Source: an uncultured Clostridia bacterium
Lineage (GTDB): Bacteria > Bacillota > Clostridia > TANB77 > CAG-465
DNA length: 64,000 bases
Direction of reading: 5' to 3'
NCBI GenBank assembly: GCA_934169925.1
Contig: CAKPOO010000005.1
Location: forward strand, 1-64,000
Shown here: piece by piece, positions 45,623 through 54,889 of the stretch
How the letters are laid out: each line of letters begins with the position of its first letter
How positions within the stretch are numbered: position 1 is the stretch's first letter
Position numbers and translations under genes: made by a program
The notes under the pieces: model-generated
What the model was told of the DNA's origin: nothing
Seen by the model: the letters and a program-made list of their open reading frames with translations, nothing else
Database searches by the model: none

Positions 45623-45868
45623 TTATTTTACTAACCCTTCAATAAAGTCAATAATATCTTTTACTGTAGATTTACCAACAAGTTGTTCATCTTCAATTTT
45701 TACATTATATTTTTTTTCAAGTTTTATAACAAGCTCTGCATAATCAAGAGAGTCTGCTTCTAAATCTTCAAATAATCTATCAGATTCTTCAATTTTTGCA
45801 TTCTTTTCTAACCCTAAAACTTCTATTAATGCCTCTTTAACTTTATTTGCAATTTCTTCTCTATTCAT
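45623..45868 (-). CDS. Acyl carrier protein
   Basis: An 81-residue acidic acyl carrier protein. The phosphopantetheine Ser is Ser40 in EADSLDYAELVI, with helix II after it. It lies 14 bases after a PlsC-type gene and 25 bases before the ligase, so it is probably a dedicated carrier for this pathway rather than the general fatty-acid carrier, which would be expected with fab genes. The AcpS that primes it could be the one encoded at 54043-54441. Confidence 0.92.
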   Translation of the reverse strand: MNREEIANKVKEALIEVLGLEKNAKIEESDRLFEDLEADSLDYAELVIKLEKKYNVKIEDEQLVGKSTVKDIIDFIEGLVK

Positions 45869-45882
45869 GATTTCCCCCTAAT

Positions 45883-46662
45883 TTATTTTTTTATATACTC
45901 AACTAATTTTACATTGCTATTTTTAGCTCTTTCTTTCATACAATTATATACTTCATCACGAAGTGCATTTTTCTGAGCTTTTTTGCTTAACTCTTTACTT
46001 GGTAAAAATGGTCCATCTATATATGAAACTATTCTTACTTTATTATTTTTTCTACCATAAGATTTATATGTGTTAGTTATACAAAAAACTGGTTTTTCAA
46101 ACTCAATTGGATATTTAAATGATACATTACTAAAATTTCTAATATCAGTATTAAATGGCCAAATATGAGCTTCTGGATAAATTGTTATTGCATAATTTTT
46201 ATCAATCTTATCTTTTATTGCATCTAAGAATTTTTCCATTCCTGAAATCTTATTTGGTATTGGTATAGCTCCTAATTTTTGCACAAAATTTCCAATAAAC
46301 TTCATAGATACATTTTCTGGATTAACTATAAAATAATTTCTTTTTGGAAACATTGGAATACTTGGAATAAAGGTATCACCAAATATTTGTGTATGATTTA
46401 CATATACAAAATAACTTGTATCTTTATATTCTTTTAATTTTTCTTTTCCTATATATTTTATATTAAATTTACATCTTGCATATAACCATTTTATAGGAAG
46501 TGTTAAGATATTTTGCCACAAATATGATGACATATTCCAAAATATATTTTTATGTATGAATTTATAGTTTTCATCAATAATCCTTGGTGTTATTTTCTTA
46601 CCAGAAAATTCATCTTTTAATTCATCTTCATAATATACAATTTTTTTATCTTTTATTTTCAT
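45883..46662 (-). CDS. PlsC-type acyltransferase 1
   Basis: The 259-residue protein has the glycerolipid acyltransferase motifs: VNHTQIFGD (HX4D), a later IYPEAHIWPF (EGT-like site) and SFKYPIEF. A hydrophobic segment (about 40-60, SSYLWQNILTLPIKWLYA) may associate with the membrane. Its start overlaps the previous gene by four bases. Substrate not known; with a neighbouring acyl carrier protein it may use acyl-ACP to acylate a glycerol- or glycolipid acceptor. Confidence 0.83.
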   Translation of the reverse strand: MKIKDKKIVYYEDELKDEFSGKKITPRIIDENYKFIHKNIFWNMSSYLWQNILTLPIKWLYARCKFNIKYIGKEKLKEYKDTSYFVYVNHTQIFGDTFIPSIPMFPKRNYFIVNPENVSMKFIGNFVQKLGAIPIPNKISGMEKFLDAIKDKIDKNYAITIYPEAHIWPFNTDIRNFSNVSFKYPIEFEKPVFCITNTYKSYGRKNNKVRIVSYIDGPFLPSKELSKKAQKNALRDEVYNCMKERAKNSNVKLVEYIKK

Positions 46663-47528
46663 AACTCTTCATCTTTTTTCAAAGTTGTATATTCAAGAGG
46701 TGTTTTATAAAAATCCTCATAAACATTTTTCCAAACTTCGTAATTTTTATTTTTCATGTTTTCAATATTTTGTTTTACTGTTAAACTTTCATCTTGATAT
46801 ATTGGTTTTCCTACATTTATATGATACTCCAATATATTAAATCCATCATCACCAATAATATCACTTTCTGTCATGGTTATAAATACAGGAACGACTGGAA
46901 CATTACATTTTACAGCAATTTTAAATCCACCTGTTTTTAATGGCTTTGGCTTTTTATAGTTCCACCATAAGCTTTGTTCTGGATAAATTAATACTAAATT
47001 ACCATTTTTTAATACACTACTTACAGCATCTATAAATGCTTGCATAGTATTTACACTAGAACTAAGCGGTAATGTATTACAATTTTTAAATAAAAATCCA
47101 TAAAGTCCTGGAAAATTTGTATAATTTCCTTCTTTTATAACCCTGTATAGTTCACTTGTTTTTGATTTTTTTGACGCTTCATATAAATATTCCATTGCAA
47201 ATGAATCAAACGGATTAAAGTGATTGCAAGTAAGTACTGCTCCACCTTTTATATTATCTAGATTTTCAATTCCATTTATTTCTTTAATAATTAGCTTTTT
47301 ATCTTCTAACAATTTTTTCATAAATTTTCTTCCGACAAATTTTGCTATTTTATTGTTAATCTTACTAGATAATTTTTTATTTAAGTAATCCACATTTTCC
47401 ACTTCAAGTTTAATATTTGGCGGATCTTTTTCAGGATCAATATCAAATTTTCCTTCTCTTTCAAGTTTTTCAATTTCTTTAATTATTTCAAGTCTATCTT
47501 TAGACTTTTCTATAACTACATCACTCAT
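46659..47528 (-). CDS. PlsC-type acyltransferase 2
   Basis: The 289-residue protein has an N-terminal coiled segment, CNHFNPFDSFA (HX4D) and LIYPEQSLWWN (motif III), with KTGGFKIAVKCNVPVVP after. It is a paralogue of the next gene (45883-46662), overlapping it by four bases, and follows a GT8 gene by three. A pair of acyltransferases together suggests two acylation steps in one lipid. Confidence 0.83.
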   Translation of the reverse strand: MSDVVIEKSKDRLEIIKEIEKLEREGKFDIDPEKDPPNIKLEVENVDYLNKKLSSKINNKIAKFVGRKFMKKLLEDKKLIIKEINGIENLDNIKGGAVLTCNHFNPFDSFAMEYLYEASKKSKTSELYRVIKEGNYTNFPGLYGFLFKNCNTLPLSSSVNTMQAFIDAVSSVLKNGNLVLIYPEQSLWWNYKKPKPLKTGGFKIAVKCNVPVVPVFITMTESDIIGDDGFNILEYHINVGKPIYQDESLTVKQNIENMKNKNYEVWKNVYEDFYKTPLEYTTLKKDEEL

Positions 47529-47531
47529 ATT

Positions 47532-48461
47532 TTAACCCCTATCATCGCCTACACAGTCAGCTTCAAACTTTGCAAGTTTAATTAAATTTTCAGTTTTTAT
47601 TCTATCTTGTTTTCTATCTTCATCTGTAAATAAAGATTTAACTCTTAATATTTCATCTAAAAATTCAGTTTTCTTTGCATAATTCCAAAAGTAATCTTTA
47701 TATTTTATATCTTCAAAATGCCATGGTTTATATGCTAAATTGTAATGAATAAGTTTTATCTTTGACTCATCATATTCTTTATCAGCTAAACTTTCAAGTG
47801 GCATTTTATTCCAAGATTCATCAAGTATTTTTACTCTTCCTTTGCAAATTCTATTTAAATAGTCTTGATCTTGTGCAACAGAAAATTTAACTGTATCAAG
47901 TAAATATACAAATTTATCGATAAAATTACATTCTCTCATAGCTTTTAAATTCATAAGTAATACACCAGCATTAAAGTAATTTTTATAACTTTTAACGCCT
48001 ACTACTTTTTCTACATAATCAATAAATATTGGAACACTAGTTACTGTTTCATCAGTAGCAGCAGCGACTAAATTACCTTCCATATCTGTATTATATAAAT
48101 TTGCAACATCTTCAATTAATACAATATCACTATCTAAATATAACGCTTTATCATATTCTTTATAAATATCTGGAATAAGTAATCTATAGTAAGTTGTTTT
48201 TGAGTAATAATCTCTTGTATACAATTTACTAGAAATTTTTTTCAACTCCTCTTGAATATTTACAAATTCAATATCCACATTTTCTCTTTTAAATTTTAAT
48301 ATTTTTTGCTTGTTTTTTTCAAGAATTGATGTATTTAAAATTTTTATATCATAAAAATTTTCTTTACTTGAATTATCAACTATTGATTGAAGTGTAACAG
48401 CAAGAAATGGTATATAATTATCATCTGTAGCAAAAAATATTGGTATATTATTTTTATTCAT
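47532..48461 (-). CDS. Glycosyltransferase family 8 protein 1
   Basis: The 309-residue protein begins IPIFFATDDNYIPFLAVTLQSI, the GT8 nucleotide-sugar fold start, and has the metal-binding DSD in KALYLDSDIVLIEDV and YFNAGVLLMNL, IHYN further on. Such enzymes transfer glucose or galactose from UDP-sugars. Donor and acceptor are not known. It follows the other GT8 gene by 11 bases and precedes the acyltransferases. Confidence 0.88.
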   Translation of the reverse strand: MNKNNIPIFFATDDNYIPFLAVTLQSIVDNSSKENFYDIKILNTSILEKNKQKILKFKRENVDIEFVNIQEELKKISSKLYTRDYYSKTTYYRLLIPDIYKEYDKALYLDSDIVLIEDVANLYNTDMEGNLVAAATDETVTSVPIFIDYVEKVVGVKSYKNYFNAGVLLMNLKAMRECNFIDKFVYLLDTVKFSVAQDQDYLNRICKGRVKILDESWNKMPLESLADKEYDESKIKLIHYNLAYKPWHFEDIKYKDYFWNYAKKTEFLDEILRVKSLFTDEDRKQDRIKTENLIKLAKFEADCVGDDRG

Positions 48462-48472
48462 CGTTAATCCTC

Positions 48473-49297
48473 CTATTTATTTTCATACTCTTCTTTCAAA
48501 ATTAAATATTCTTCTAAGTCTTTATCAAAAGCATGACATTTTAAAATTTCATGTACCTCTTTTATATTCCATTGTTTAAAATTCTCTGTTCTTGGATATG
48601 GAAACCATAACATTCTCTTACAAAAATGACAAATTACAGTGTCTTTTTTATTAAATTTTGATTGTTCGTTGTAAATCCTTGGAATTAATTTTTTCCTAGT
48701 TGTAGACCAAAAAACGGCATCTTGATCAGCAAATAACAATTTCTTTTTTCTTATTAAATATCTTGCTTTTTTTAGTAATCCTGTTTTTCTTACCTCTTTC
48801 ATATTAAAAAGTAACATTCCTGCATTTATATAATCAGGACGTATTACCCAACATCCATATTTTTCTTTAACAGCAGCATATTCATAACCTTCAATATCAA
48901 TGTTATAAAGCATTGATAAATCTCTTCCAACCATCATATCTATATCTAAATATAACAATTTATCAACATCAGGTAACACTATATCTGCAAGTAATCTTAA
49001 AAGTGTGTATGGTGTACAGTATGCTGTTTCATTTTTTGAACCTTTAAATTCATCATCATATACTTTTGTTACATCTATTTTTGTAACTTTGTTTTCTTTA
49101 TTTTTTCTTTTTACAACATCATCTAAAAATGCTACTTGTTTATCTGTTATTGGTAGAAATTTTTCGTTAAGTCTTGTAGCATCCATTGTAAAAATATAAC
49201 AATTTATTGGCTCTTTTGTTCTGTTTATTATTGATACAAGCTCTGTTAAAGCTCCATCAAAAACTTTATCATTTCCACATAAAAGTAAATTTATCAT
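48473..49297 (-). CDS. Glycosyltransferase family 8 protein 2
   Basis: GT8 enzyme with MINLLLCGNDKVFDGALTELV at the N-terminus, DID in LLYLDIDMMVGRDL (metal binding), YINAGMLLFNMKE and DQDAVFWS. The start at ATG 49297 has AGGAG upstream; a longer frame from 49363 has no such site. The ~275-residue enzyme is the first gene of the 49297-43123 run; TTGCAA-17-TAGAAT lies just upstream. It probably adds the first sugar in the lipid glycan, though order of action cannot be seen. Confidence 0.85.
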   Translation of the reverse strand: MINLLLCGNDKVFDGALTELVSIINRTKEPINCYIFTMDATRLNEKFLPITDKQVAFLDDVVKRKNKENKVTKIDVTKVYDDEFKGSKNETAYCTPYTLLRLLADIVLPDVDKLLYLDIDMMVGRDLSMLYNIDIEGYEYAAVKEKYGCWVIRPDYINAGMLLFNMKEVRKTGLLKKARYLIRKKKLLFADQDAVFWSTTRKKLIPRIYNEQSKFNKKDTVICHFCKRMLWFPYPRTENFKQWNIKEVHEILKCHAFDKDLEEYLILKEEYENK

Positions 49298-49400
49298 AAA
49301 TACTCCTATCCTACAAACTGTATTGACTTTCGTTATTCTATCATATAATTTATAAATTTGCAACTATAGTTTTTACTTAATTTTCTAGTGTTTTGAGCTC

Positions 49401-49441
49401 AAAAAAGTACTATTAATTTGATTAAAATTAATAGCACTTTT
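49401..49441 (-). terminator. Terminator of the acpS-to-ferredoxin run
   Basis: Long hairpin of AAAGTGCTATTAATTT and AAATTAATAGTACTTT arms, one mismatch, with a T-tail, three bases past the ferredoxin stop codon. Confidence 0.85.
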
Positions 49442-49444
49442 ATA

Positions 49445-49615
49445 TTATTCTTGTTCTGGAGCACATACTGGACAAATTGATTCACATGTTCCACAATCAA
49501 TACACATAGATTTATCTATTTCGTATTTTTCTTCACCTTCTGTTATAGCAGCAACTGGACATTCAGCAGCGCAACTTCCACATTTTATACATTTATTTGT
49601 TATTCTATATGCCAT
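49445..49615 (-). CDS. 2[4Fe-4S] ferredoxin, 56 residues
   Basis: The short frame encodes MAYRITNKCIKCGSCAAECP and then the second motif MCIDCGTCESICPVC. The two CxxCxxCxxxC(P) patterns bind two [4Fe-4S] clusters, as in clostridial ferredoxin (about 55 residues). AGGGGGTG lies before the ATG. It is the last gene of the acpS-metG-lepB-holB-ricT run, 12 bases after ricT. It should carry electrons for redox enzymes in an anaerobe. Confidence 0.9.
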   Translation of the reverse strand: MAYRITNKCIKCGSCAAECPVAAITEGEEKYEIDKSMCIDCGTCESICPVCAPEQE

Positions 49616-49627
49616 AAATAGCACCCC

Positions 49628-50482
49628 CTATTCTGTTTCTTCTTCATTTTTATTTAAGTTAGATTTAAAATCAATTTCATCTACACTTAAGTTTTCAAAT
49701 CTTTGATCTTGGTCTTCTTCACCAAATTTAACTCTTACTTTAAGATTTAAAATATCAGTACTTACTACTTTACCTTTTTCACTTTTACTAGGATCTTTTT
49801 TTGTAACCATTTGTCCAACTTTAGGCATCTTTTTTAGATTTTCTTTATATACATTTTCTTCATATCTTAAACAACACATAAGTTTACCACAAGCTCCTGA
49901 AAGTTTAGACATATTAATTTGCAATCCTTGTTCTTTTGCCATTTTTATTGTTACTGGATCAAAATTTTCCAAAAATGTCCTACAACAAACTTCTTTTCCA
50001 CACATTCCAAGATTAGGATAAACTTTTATTTCATCCCTTGGACCAATTTGTCTTAATTCAATTCTAGATTTAAATTTAGATGCAAGTATTTTTACTAATT
50101 CTCTAAAATCAACTCTATCTTCTGAAACGAAATAAAAAGTAAGTTTTGACATATCAAAAGTATATTCAGCAGTTAAAACTTTCATGTTTAAATTTTGCTT
50201 TTTTACTTCTTGTTTACAAAAATCTAAAGCCTCTTTTGCTTTTTGTTCTATTTCTTTAAAAGTTTCTAAATCTTTTTTAGTAGCAGGTTTAATTATGTTT
50301 TTTATTTCAACATTTTTAGGCATTATATCTTTATCAACAATTTTTACAACTCTACCTAATTCTTCACCTCTATCAGTTTCAGCAATAATATTATCACCTA
50401 TTCTAAAGCCAAAATCTAAAGGATTAAAATAAAATAACTTTCCTGTTCTTTTAAATCTTACTCCTATTACTTTATTTTCCAT
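49628..50482 (-). CDS. ricT: RicT (YaaT), PSP1-domain protein
   Basis: YaaT/RicT is part of the Y-complex (RicA/F/T) that affects RNA processing and sporulation in Bacillus and is widespread in Firmicutes. The 284-residue protein shows the PSP1 core and the cysteine blocks GMCGKEVCCRTFL and SGACGKLMCCLRYE, typical of the family. Those Cys may bind an Fe-S cluster. It follows holB by 12 bases; in many Firmicutes the two genes are neighbours. Confidence 0.92.
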   Translation of the reverse strand: MENKVIGVRFKRTGKLFYFNPLDFGFRIGDNIIAETDRGEELGRVVKIVDKDIMPKNVEIKNIIKPATKKDLETFKEIEQKAKEALDFCKQEVKKQNLNMKVLTAEYTFDMSKLTFYFVSEDRVDFRELVKILASKFKSRIELRQIGPRDEIKVYPNLGMCGKEVCCRTFLENFDPVTIKMAKEQGLQINMSKLSGACGKLMCCLRYEENVYKENLKKMPKVGQMVTKKDPSKSEKGKVVSTDILNLKVRVKFGEEDQDQRFENLSVDEIDFKSNLNKNEEETE

Positions 50483-50494
50483 AAAATCACCTAA

Positions 50495-51322
50495 TTATTT
50501 TGCCATGTTTATTAACATAGTGTCTATAACTATATCATAATTTCCGTTATATTTCAACCTGGTTTTTGCTCTCTCAATAAATTTAACAAAGCTATATTTT
50601 CCGTTTTTATATGAAATAAACTCCAAATAATCAAGTAAAGTAGTATCTTTAAAATCTATATCTTGAGATTTTTTCATTGCTTCAATAACATTCTTTTTTG
50701 ATACGAAGTCAAATAACAAATCAACTTTTTCAAATTTACTTAAATATTCATTTTCTATAATAGTTATTGCATTTCCAATCGAACCATCTACAAAATCTAA
50801 AATATTATCAGATAAATTTTCATTATAATTTTTTAAAATATATTCTTTAACTTCTTCTTTTTTTACACCTTCAAAAGGAATGTTATTAAGTCTAGACATT
50901 ACAGTTGTTAAAAATGCACTTGTATTTGAAGAAATCAAAATAATTATAACATACTTTGGTGGTTCTTCTAATGTTTTTAATAAAGCATTTTGTGATGCTA
51001 TATTCAAATATTCTGCGTTGTTTATAATATATATTTTTTTATCACCCATTGCAGGTGCCACATAAAGATCATCTATAATTTCTTTTCTTATTTGTTCGAT
51101 TACAATTTCTTTTTTATCTTCCAACTTTGATATCACTTTAAAGTCAGCAGATGTTTCTAAATTTTTAGTTTTTAATATGGATTTTGCAAATTCACAAGCA
51201 ACTAAGTATTTTCCTATACCATCTTTACCTGAAAATAAGTATGCATGAGAAATATTATCTTTTTTTATCATTTCCTCAAGCAACTTTTTTTGCTCATCAT
51301 GACCTATAATATTTTCAAACAT
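50495..51322 (-). CDS. holB: DNA polymerase III subunit delta' HolB
   Basis: Part of the clamp loader. The start at ATG 51322 has GGAGG upstream; a TTG start at 51334 would include that site. The 275-residue protein has MFENIIGHDEQKKLLEEM, ISHAYLFSGKDGIGK (degenerate Walker A), ALLKTLEEPP and IPFEGVKKEEV (sensor/linker), as in HolB. It precedes ricT and follows lepB. Confidence 0.92.
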   Translation of the reverse strand: MFENIIGHDEQKKLLEEMIKKDNISHAYLFSGKDGIGKYLVACEFAKSILKTKNLETSADFKVISKLEDKKEIVIEQIRKEIIDDLYVAPAMGDKKIYIINNAEYLNIASQNALLKTLEEPPKYVIIILISSNTSAFLTTVMSRLNNIPFEGVKKEEVKEYILKNYNENLSDNILDFVDGSIGNAITIIENEYLSKFEKVDLLFDFVSKKNVIEAMKKSQDIDFKDTTLLDYLEFISYKNGKYSFVKFIERAKTRLKYNGNYDIVIDTMLINMAK

Positions 51323-51336
51323 ACTTACCTCCAAAA

Positions 51337-52044
51337 TTATTTATCTAAACTTCCCCATTTTGAAAAAGGCCATACTCTACAAACAACCTTTCCTTCAATT
51401 TTACTTACAGGAATACATCCAAAATATCTTGAATCTTTACTTTGTTCTCTATTATCTCCCATTGCAAAAACGCATCCAGCAGGAACTACAACATCGTAAT
51501 ATTCTCCACTTCTTGATGTATACTGTTCTCTTAAATAAGGTTCATCTAATTTTTGATCATTTACATATACACTACCATCTTCATTAATTACTATATGTTC
51601 ACCCTCAACAGCAATTATTCTTTTTATATATGTAATTTTACCAATTCCTACAAAATCGAAAAAGAAATTAGATATTCCTTTTCTTTTTACATAGTTTGCT
51701 ACAACATCAGTATCAACTTTAGCATCATCGCCTTCGCCAACTATACCATAATATCCACTATCATCAGGAGCTACAAAAGTTATTATATCTCCAGCTTTAT
51801 AATTCTTTTTAGAAAATAATTGTCTAGATATAAAGACTCTTTCTCCTTCTTGAGCTGTTGGATACATTGATACTTGTCTAACGCCAGATATTGTTCCAAT
51901 GAAGTAGTTAATAAATAAATAAATAACATAAGCAATAAAGAAACATAATACCCATTCAAAAATTTCTTTTGAAACTTTTACCCAATCTATTCTTACAGGT
52001 TTTTTAGTAAAATCTTCAACTTTAGGTTCTTTTTTAAATAACAT
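51337..52044 (-). CDS. lepB: Signal peptidase I LepB
   Basis: The 235-residue protein has one N-terminal membrane span (about 30-50) and the Ser/Lys catalytic dyad: Ser59 in VSMYPTAQEG and Lys141 in KRIIAVEGEHI. AMGDNREQSKDSRYFG (family box E) is present near the C-terminus. It removes Sec signal peptides from the secreted proteins in this window. It lies between holB and metG, a tight run of housekeeping genes. Confidence 0.95.
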   Translation of the reverse strand: MLFKKEPKVEDFTKKPVRIDWVKVSKEIFEWVLCFFIAYVIYLFINYFIGTISGVRQVSMYPTAQEGERVFISRQLFSKKNYKAGDIITFVAPDDSGYYGIVGEGDDAKVDTDVVANYVKRKGISNFFFDFVGIGKITYIKRIIAVEGEHIVINEDGSVYVNDQKLDEPYLREQYTSRSGEYYDVVVPAGCVFAMGDNREQSKDSRYFGCIPVSKIEGKVVCRVWPFSKWGSLDK

Positions 52045-52080
52045 AAATACATCCCCCTTTTTTCTTTTGTTTAATACATA

Positions 52081-54027
52081 TTAATGAATATTTGCACCAT
52101 TTTCTAAAGTTCCAGCATTATTATCTAATGTAAGTAATTTTACAACATCATAATCCCCAGCAGCAAGTAACATTCCATTTGACATTACTCCTCTTAATTT
52201 AGCTGGTTTTAAATTTGTTACTACAACTACTTGTTTATTTAAAAGTTCTTCTTCTTTATAAAATTTTACAAGTCCTGAAACGATAGTTCTTGGTTCTTTT
52301 TCACCAACATCTACGGATAATTTATATAATTTATCAGAATTTTCCACTTTTTCCACTGTAAGTATTTGACCAACTTTTAATTCTACTTTATCAAGGTCAT
52401 CTATAGTTATAATATTTGCTCTTTCTTCTTTTGCTTTCTTTTCTTCTTTTACTTCAATTTTTTCTTCCACTTTAAATAACTCCTCATTTTTATCAAGTCT
52501 TTGGAAAAGATTTTCACCTTTTGTAACTTTTGTTTCATTTGGTATTTTTCCAAACTCACTTAAAGAATCCCAAGTTCTAAGATCTTCCTTTACACCAATT
52601 TGATCAAATATTTTACCAGGCACTTCGATCATATAACTTTGTAACATAACAGCTACAAATCTTATAGTTTCAACTAAGTTATATAAACTTAAGTTAAGTC
52701 TATCCTTTTTACCTTCTTTTGCAAGTACCCAAGGCATTGTAAGATCAATATATTTATTTGCTTTTCTAATTAATTCCCATAGTTTAGAAACAGCATCTGT
52801 TACTTTTAATTCATCCATTAATTTCTCAACTTCAGATACAACTTCTTTTGCAGTTTTAATTAGATCTTCATCTACTTGTTCTAATTTACAATCAGGTTTT
52901 ACTAAAATACCATTATTGTATTTTCCAACCATTGCTGTTACTCTACTTACTAGATTACCTAAGTCATTTGATAAATCAGAATTAGATTTTTCAATAAACA
53001 TATCTTCTGAGAAATTACCATCACTTCCAAAGTTAACTTCATGTACTAAATAATATCTTAATGTATCTACTGATGTATCTTTAATATATACTCTTGGATC
53101 TTTATAGTTTCCAAATGATTTAGAAATTTTATTTCCATTTACTACTAGCCATCCATGTCCAAAAACTTTCTTTGGTATAGGTAAATTTAAAGCCATAAGC
53201 ATAGCAGGCCAAATTATAGCATGAAATCTAACAATTTCTTTACCTACTAAATGAATATCAGCAGGCCAGTATTTATTAAATCTTTTTTCATCTGTTAAAT
53301 ACCCAATTCCAGTTAAATAATTTGTTAAAGCATCAGGCCAAACATAAACTGTATGTTTTTTATCAAAAGGTACTCTTATTCCCCAATCAATTGTAGTTCT
53401 TGAAACGCATAGATCATCTAAACCTTTATCAAAAAAGTTTTTTATCATTTCATTTTTTCTACTAATTGGTTCTAAGAATTCTGGATGGTCTTCATAATAT
53501 TTAAGTAATCTATCTTGATATTTTGAAAGTCTAAAGAAATAACTTTCTTCTTTTACTACTTCAACATCTCTTCCACAATCTGGACATTTTCCATCTACTA
53601 GTTGAGTTTCAGTCCAAAAAGATTCACAAGGTGTACAATATTTACCCTCATAGCTTGAAAGATATATATCGCCTTGTTCATATAATTTAGTAAATACTTT
53701 TTCTACTACATTTACATGATCTTCATCAGTAGTTCTTATAAATCTATCATAGCTTATACCTAAAGTTTTCCATAATTCTTTTGAATCTGCTACAATTCTA
53801 TCTACATATTCTTTTGGTGTAAGTCCTGCTTCTTTTGCTTTTTTTTCAATTTTTTGACCATGCTCATCTGTACCAGTCATGAAAAATACATCGTATCCTC
53901 TTAATCTTTTATATCTTGCAATTACATCTGCCATAACAGTACAATAACAATTACCAACGTGAAAATTACCACTTGGATAATATATTGGAGTTGTTATATA
54001 AAAACTTCTATTATTTTCTTTTTCCAA
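52081..54027 (-). CDS. metG: Methionyl-tRNA synthetase MetG
   Basis: The ~650-residue protein is class I MetRS: TPIYYPSGNFHVGNCYCTV (HIGH-like), the zinc-binding CTPCESFW...CPDCG motif, the KISKSFGNYK (KMSKS) loop and anticodon-binding helices. The C-terminal ~110 residues (from IDDLDKVELKVGQIL) are a tRNA-binding (EMAP-like) domain, typical of the dimeric type. The start is uncertain: no ATG precedes the conserved region; TTG at 54027 with GGTGA upstream is my choice, while GTGs at 54039 and 54036 are alternatives. The stop of acpS lies four bases upstream of the longer start. Confidence 0.93.
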   Translation of the reverse strand: MEKENNRSFYITTPIYYPSGNFHVGNCYCTVMADVIARYKRLRGYDVFFMTGTDEHGQKIEKKAKEAGLTPKEYVDRIVADSKELWKTLGISYDRFIRTTDEDHVNVVEKVFTKLYEQGDIYLSSYEGKYCTPCESFWTETQLVDGKCPDCGRDVEVVKEESYFFRLSKYQDRLLKYYEDHPEFLEPISRKNEMIKNFFDKGLDDLCVSRTTIDWGIRVPFDKKHTVYVWPDALTNYLTGIGYLTDEKRFNKYWPADIHLVGKEIVRFHAIIWPAMLMALNLPIPKKVFGHGWLVVNGNKISKSFGNYKDPRVYIKDTSVDTLRYYLVHEVNFGSDGNFSEDMFIEKSNSDLSNDLGNLVSRVTAMVGKYNNGILVKPDCKLEQVDEDLIKTAKEVVSEVEKLMDELKVTDAVSKLWELIRKANKYIDLTMPWVLAKEGKKDRLNLSLYNLVETIRFVAVMLQSYMIEVPGKIFDQIGVKEDLRTWDSLSEFGKIPNETKVTKGENLFQRLDKNEELFKVEEKIEVKEEKKAKEERANIITIDDLDKVELKVGQILTVEKVENSDKLYKLSVDVGEKEPRTIVSGLVKFYKEEELLNKQVVVVTNLKPAKLRGVMSNGMLLAAGDYDVVKLLTLDNNAGTLENGANIH

Positions 54028-54042
54028 CAAAATCACCACTTT

Positions 54043-54441
54043 CTAATCCATATATGCAACAGCATTTGCTATAGCGTTTTTTTCAACGTGCGAAATACTA
54101 ATATCTATAACAATATTTTTCTGTGCAACTAAATTTTTTAATTTTTCACTTAAAAAAACAACTTTTGGTCTTCTTCTTAATTCATCAACATTTATAATTT
54201 CAACATCACAAAAGCCCATATCAATATTATTTTCTAATATTATTTTAGACATTGCTTTGTATATTGCCTCTTTAGCAGCAAATCTACCAGCATATCTTTG
54301 ATACTTCATTGTTCCTTTTATATAATCTATATTCTTTATCTCATTTAAAGAAAAAATACTCTCTTTAAAACCATTTGTATTTTCAATAGCATCTTTTATT
54401 CTATCTACTTCTATAATATCAGTGCCACAATATATCTGCAT
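54043..54441 (-). CDS. acpS: Holo-acyl carrier protein synthase AcpS
   Basis: AcpS transfers 4'-phosphopantetheine from CoA to the Ser of acyl carrier proteins. The 132-residue protein starts MQIYCGTDIIEVDRIKDAI and has YAGRFAAKEAIYKAM (the metal/CoA-binding E-A-x-x-K block) and DISISHVEKNAIANAVA at the end. It is slightly longer than usual (~120). TTGACT-17-TATCAT lies upstream. It may serve the operon's acyl carrier protein at 45623-45868. Confidence 0.93.
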   Translation of the reverse strand: MQIYCGTDIIEVDRIKDAIENTNGFKESIFSLNEIKNIDYIKGTMKYQRYAGRFAAKEAIYKAMSKIILENNIDMGFCDVEIINVDELRRRPKVVFLSEKLKNLVAQKNIVIDISISHVEKNAIANAVAYMD

Positions 54442-54558
54442 TAAAATTCTCCTATCACATAATTTGTATATTTACCATAAACTGTATAGTAGGTACAAAT
54501 ATACACATATATGATATACTTTTTTTAAAACAAAGTCAATAATTTTTAATTAAAGGTA

Positions 54559-54587
54559 TTGATTTTTTGAAAATTAAATGCTATAAT
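54559..54587 (+). promoter_or_regulatory. Promoter of tRNA-Pro
   Basis: TTGATT (54559-54564), 17 bases, TATAAT (54582-54587), 18 bases before the tRNA start. Confidence 0.8.
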
Positions 54588-54605
54588 ATCAAAGTACTAA
54601 CTAAT

Positions 54606-54681
54606 CGGGGTGTGGCTCAGTTGGTAGAGCGCGTGGTTTGGGACCATGAGGTCGCAGGTTCGATCCCTGTCACTCCGACCA
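54606..54681 (+). tRNA. tRNA-Pro (anticodon TGG)
   Basis: A complete cloverleaf: acceptor CGGGGTG pairing with CACTCCG, D-arm GGCTCAG...GTAGAGC, anticodon arm CGTGG-TTTGGGA-CCATG with anticodon TGG, and T-arm with GGTTCGATCC; CCA is encoded (54679-54681). It is one of only two plus-strand genes in the window, and the accessory island begins just after it. Confidence 0.97.
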
Positions 54682-54687
54682 AAAATA

Positions 54688-54716
54688 GAGGTTTCACATA
54701 GTTTTTGTGAGACCTC
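54688..54716 (+). terminator. Terminator after tRNA-Pro
   Basis: GAGGTTTCACA / TGTGAGACCTC stem with one wobble pair, followed by ATTTATTTT, six bases after the encoded CCA. Confidence 0.8.
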
Positions 54717-54834
54717 ATTTATTTTGCAAAACATAGTACTTTCAGTACTTTTTGCTCTTCTTCAATTCATCTAATTTTTATCAAATTTTATGTTTTTTTC
54801 ATGATGTTGCATTAAAATTGCATTAAAATATATA

Positions 54835-54861
54835 CAAAAAAGACTGGCACAAAACCAGTCT
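54835..54861 (-). terminator. Terminator of the CHAP/74-residue gene unit
   Basis: On the minus strand AGACTGG / CCAGTCT with a seven-base loop is followed by TTTTTTG, 28 bases past the stop at 54890. Confidence 0.85.
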
Positions 54862-54889
54862 CTTCTGAAAATAATTATGCAAAATTGCA

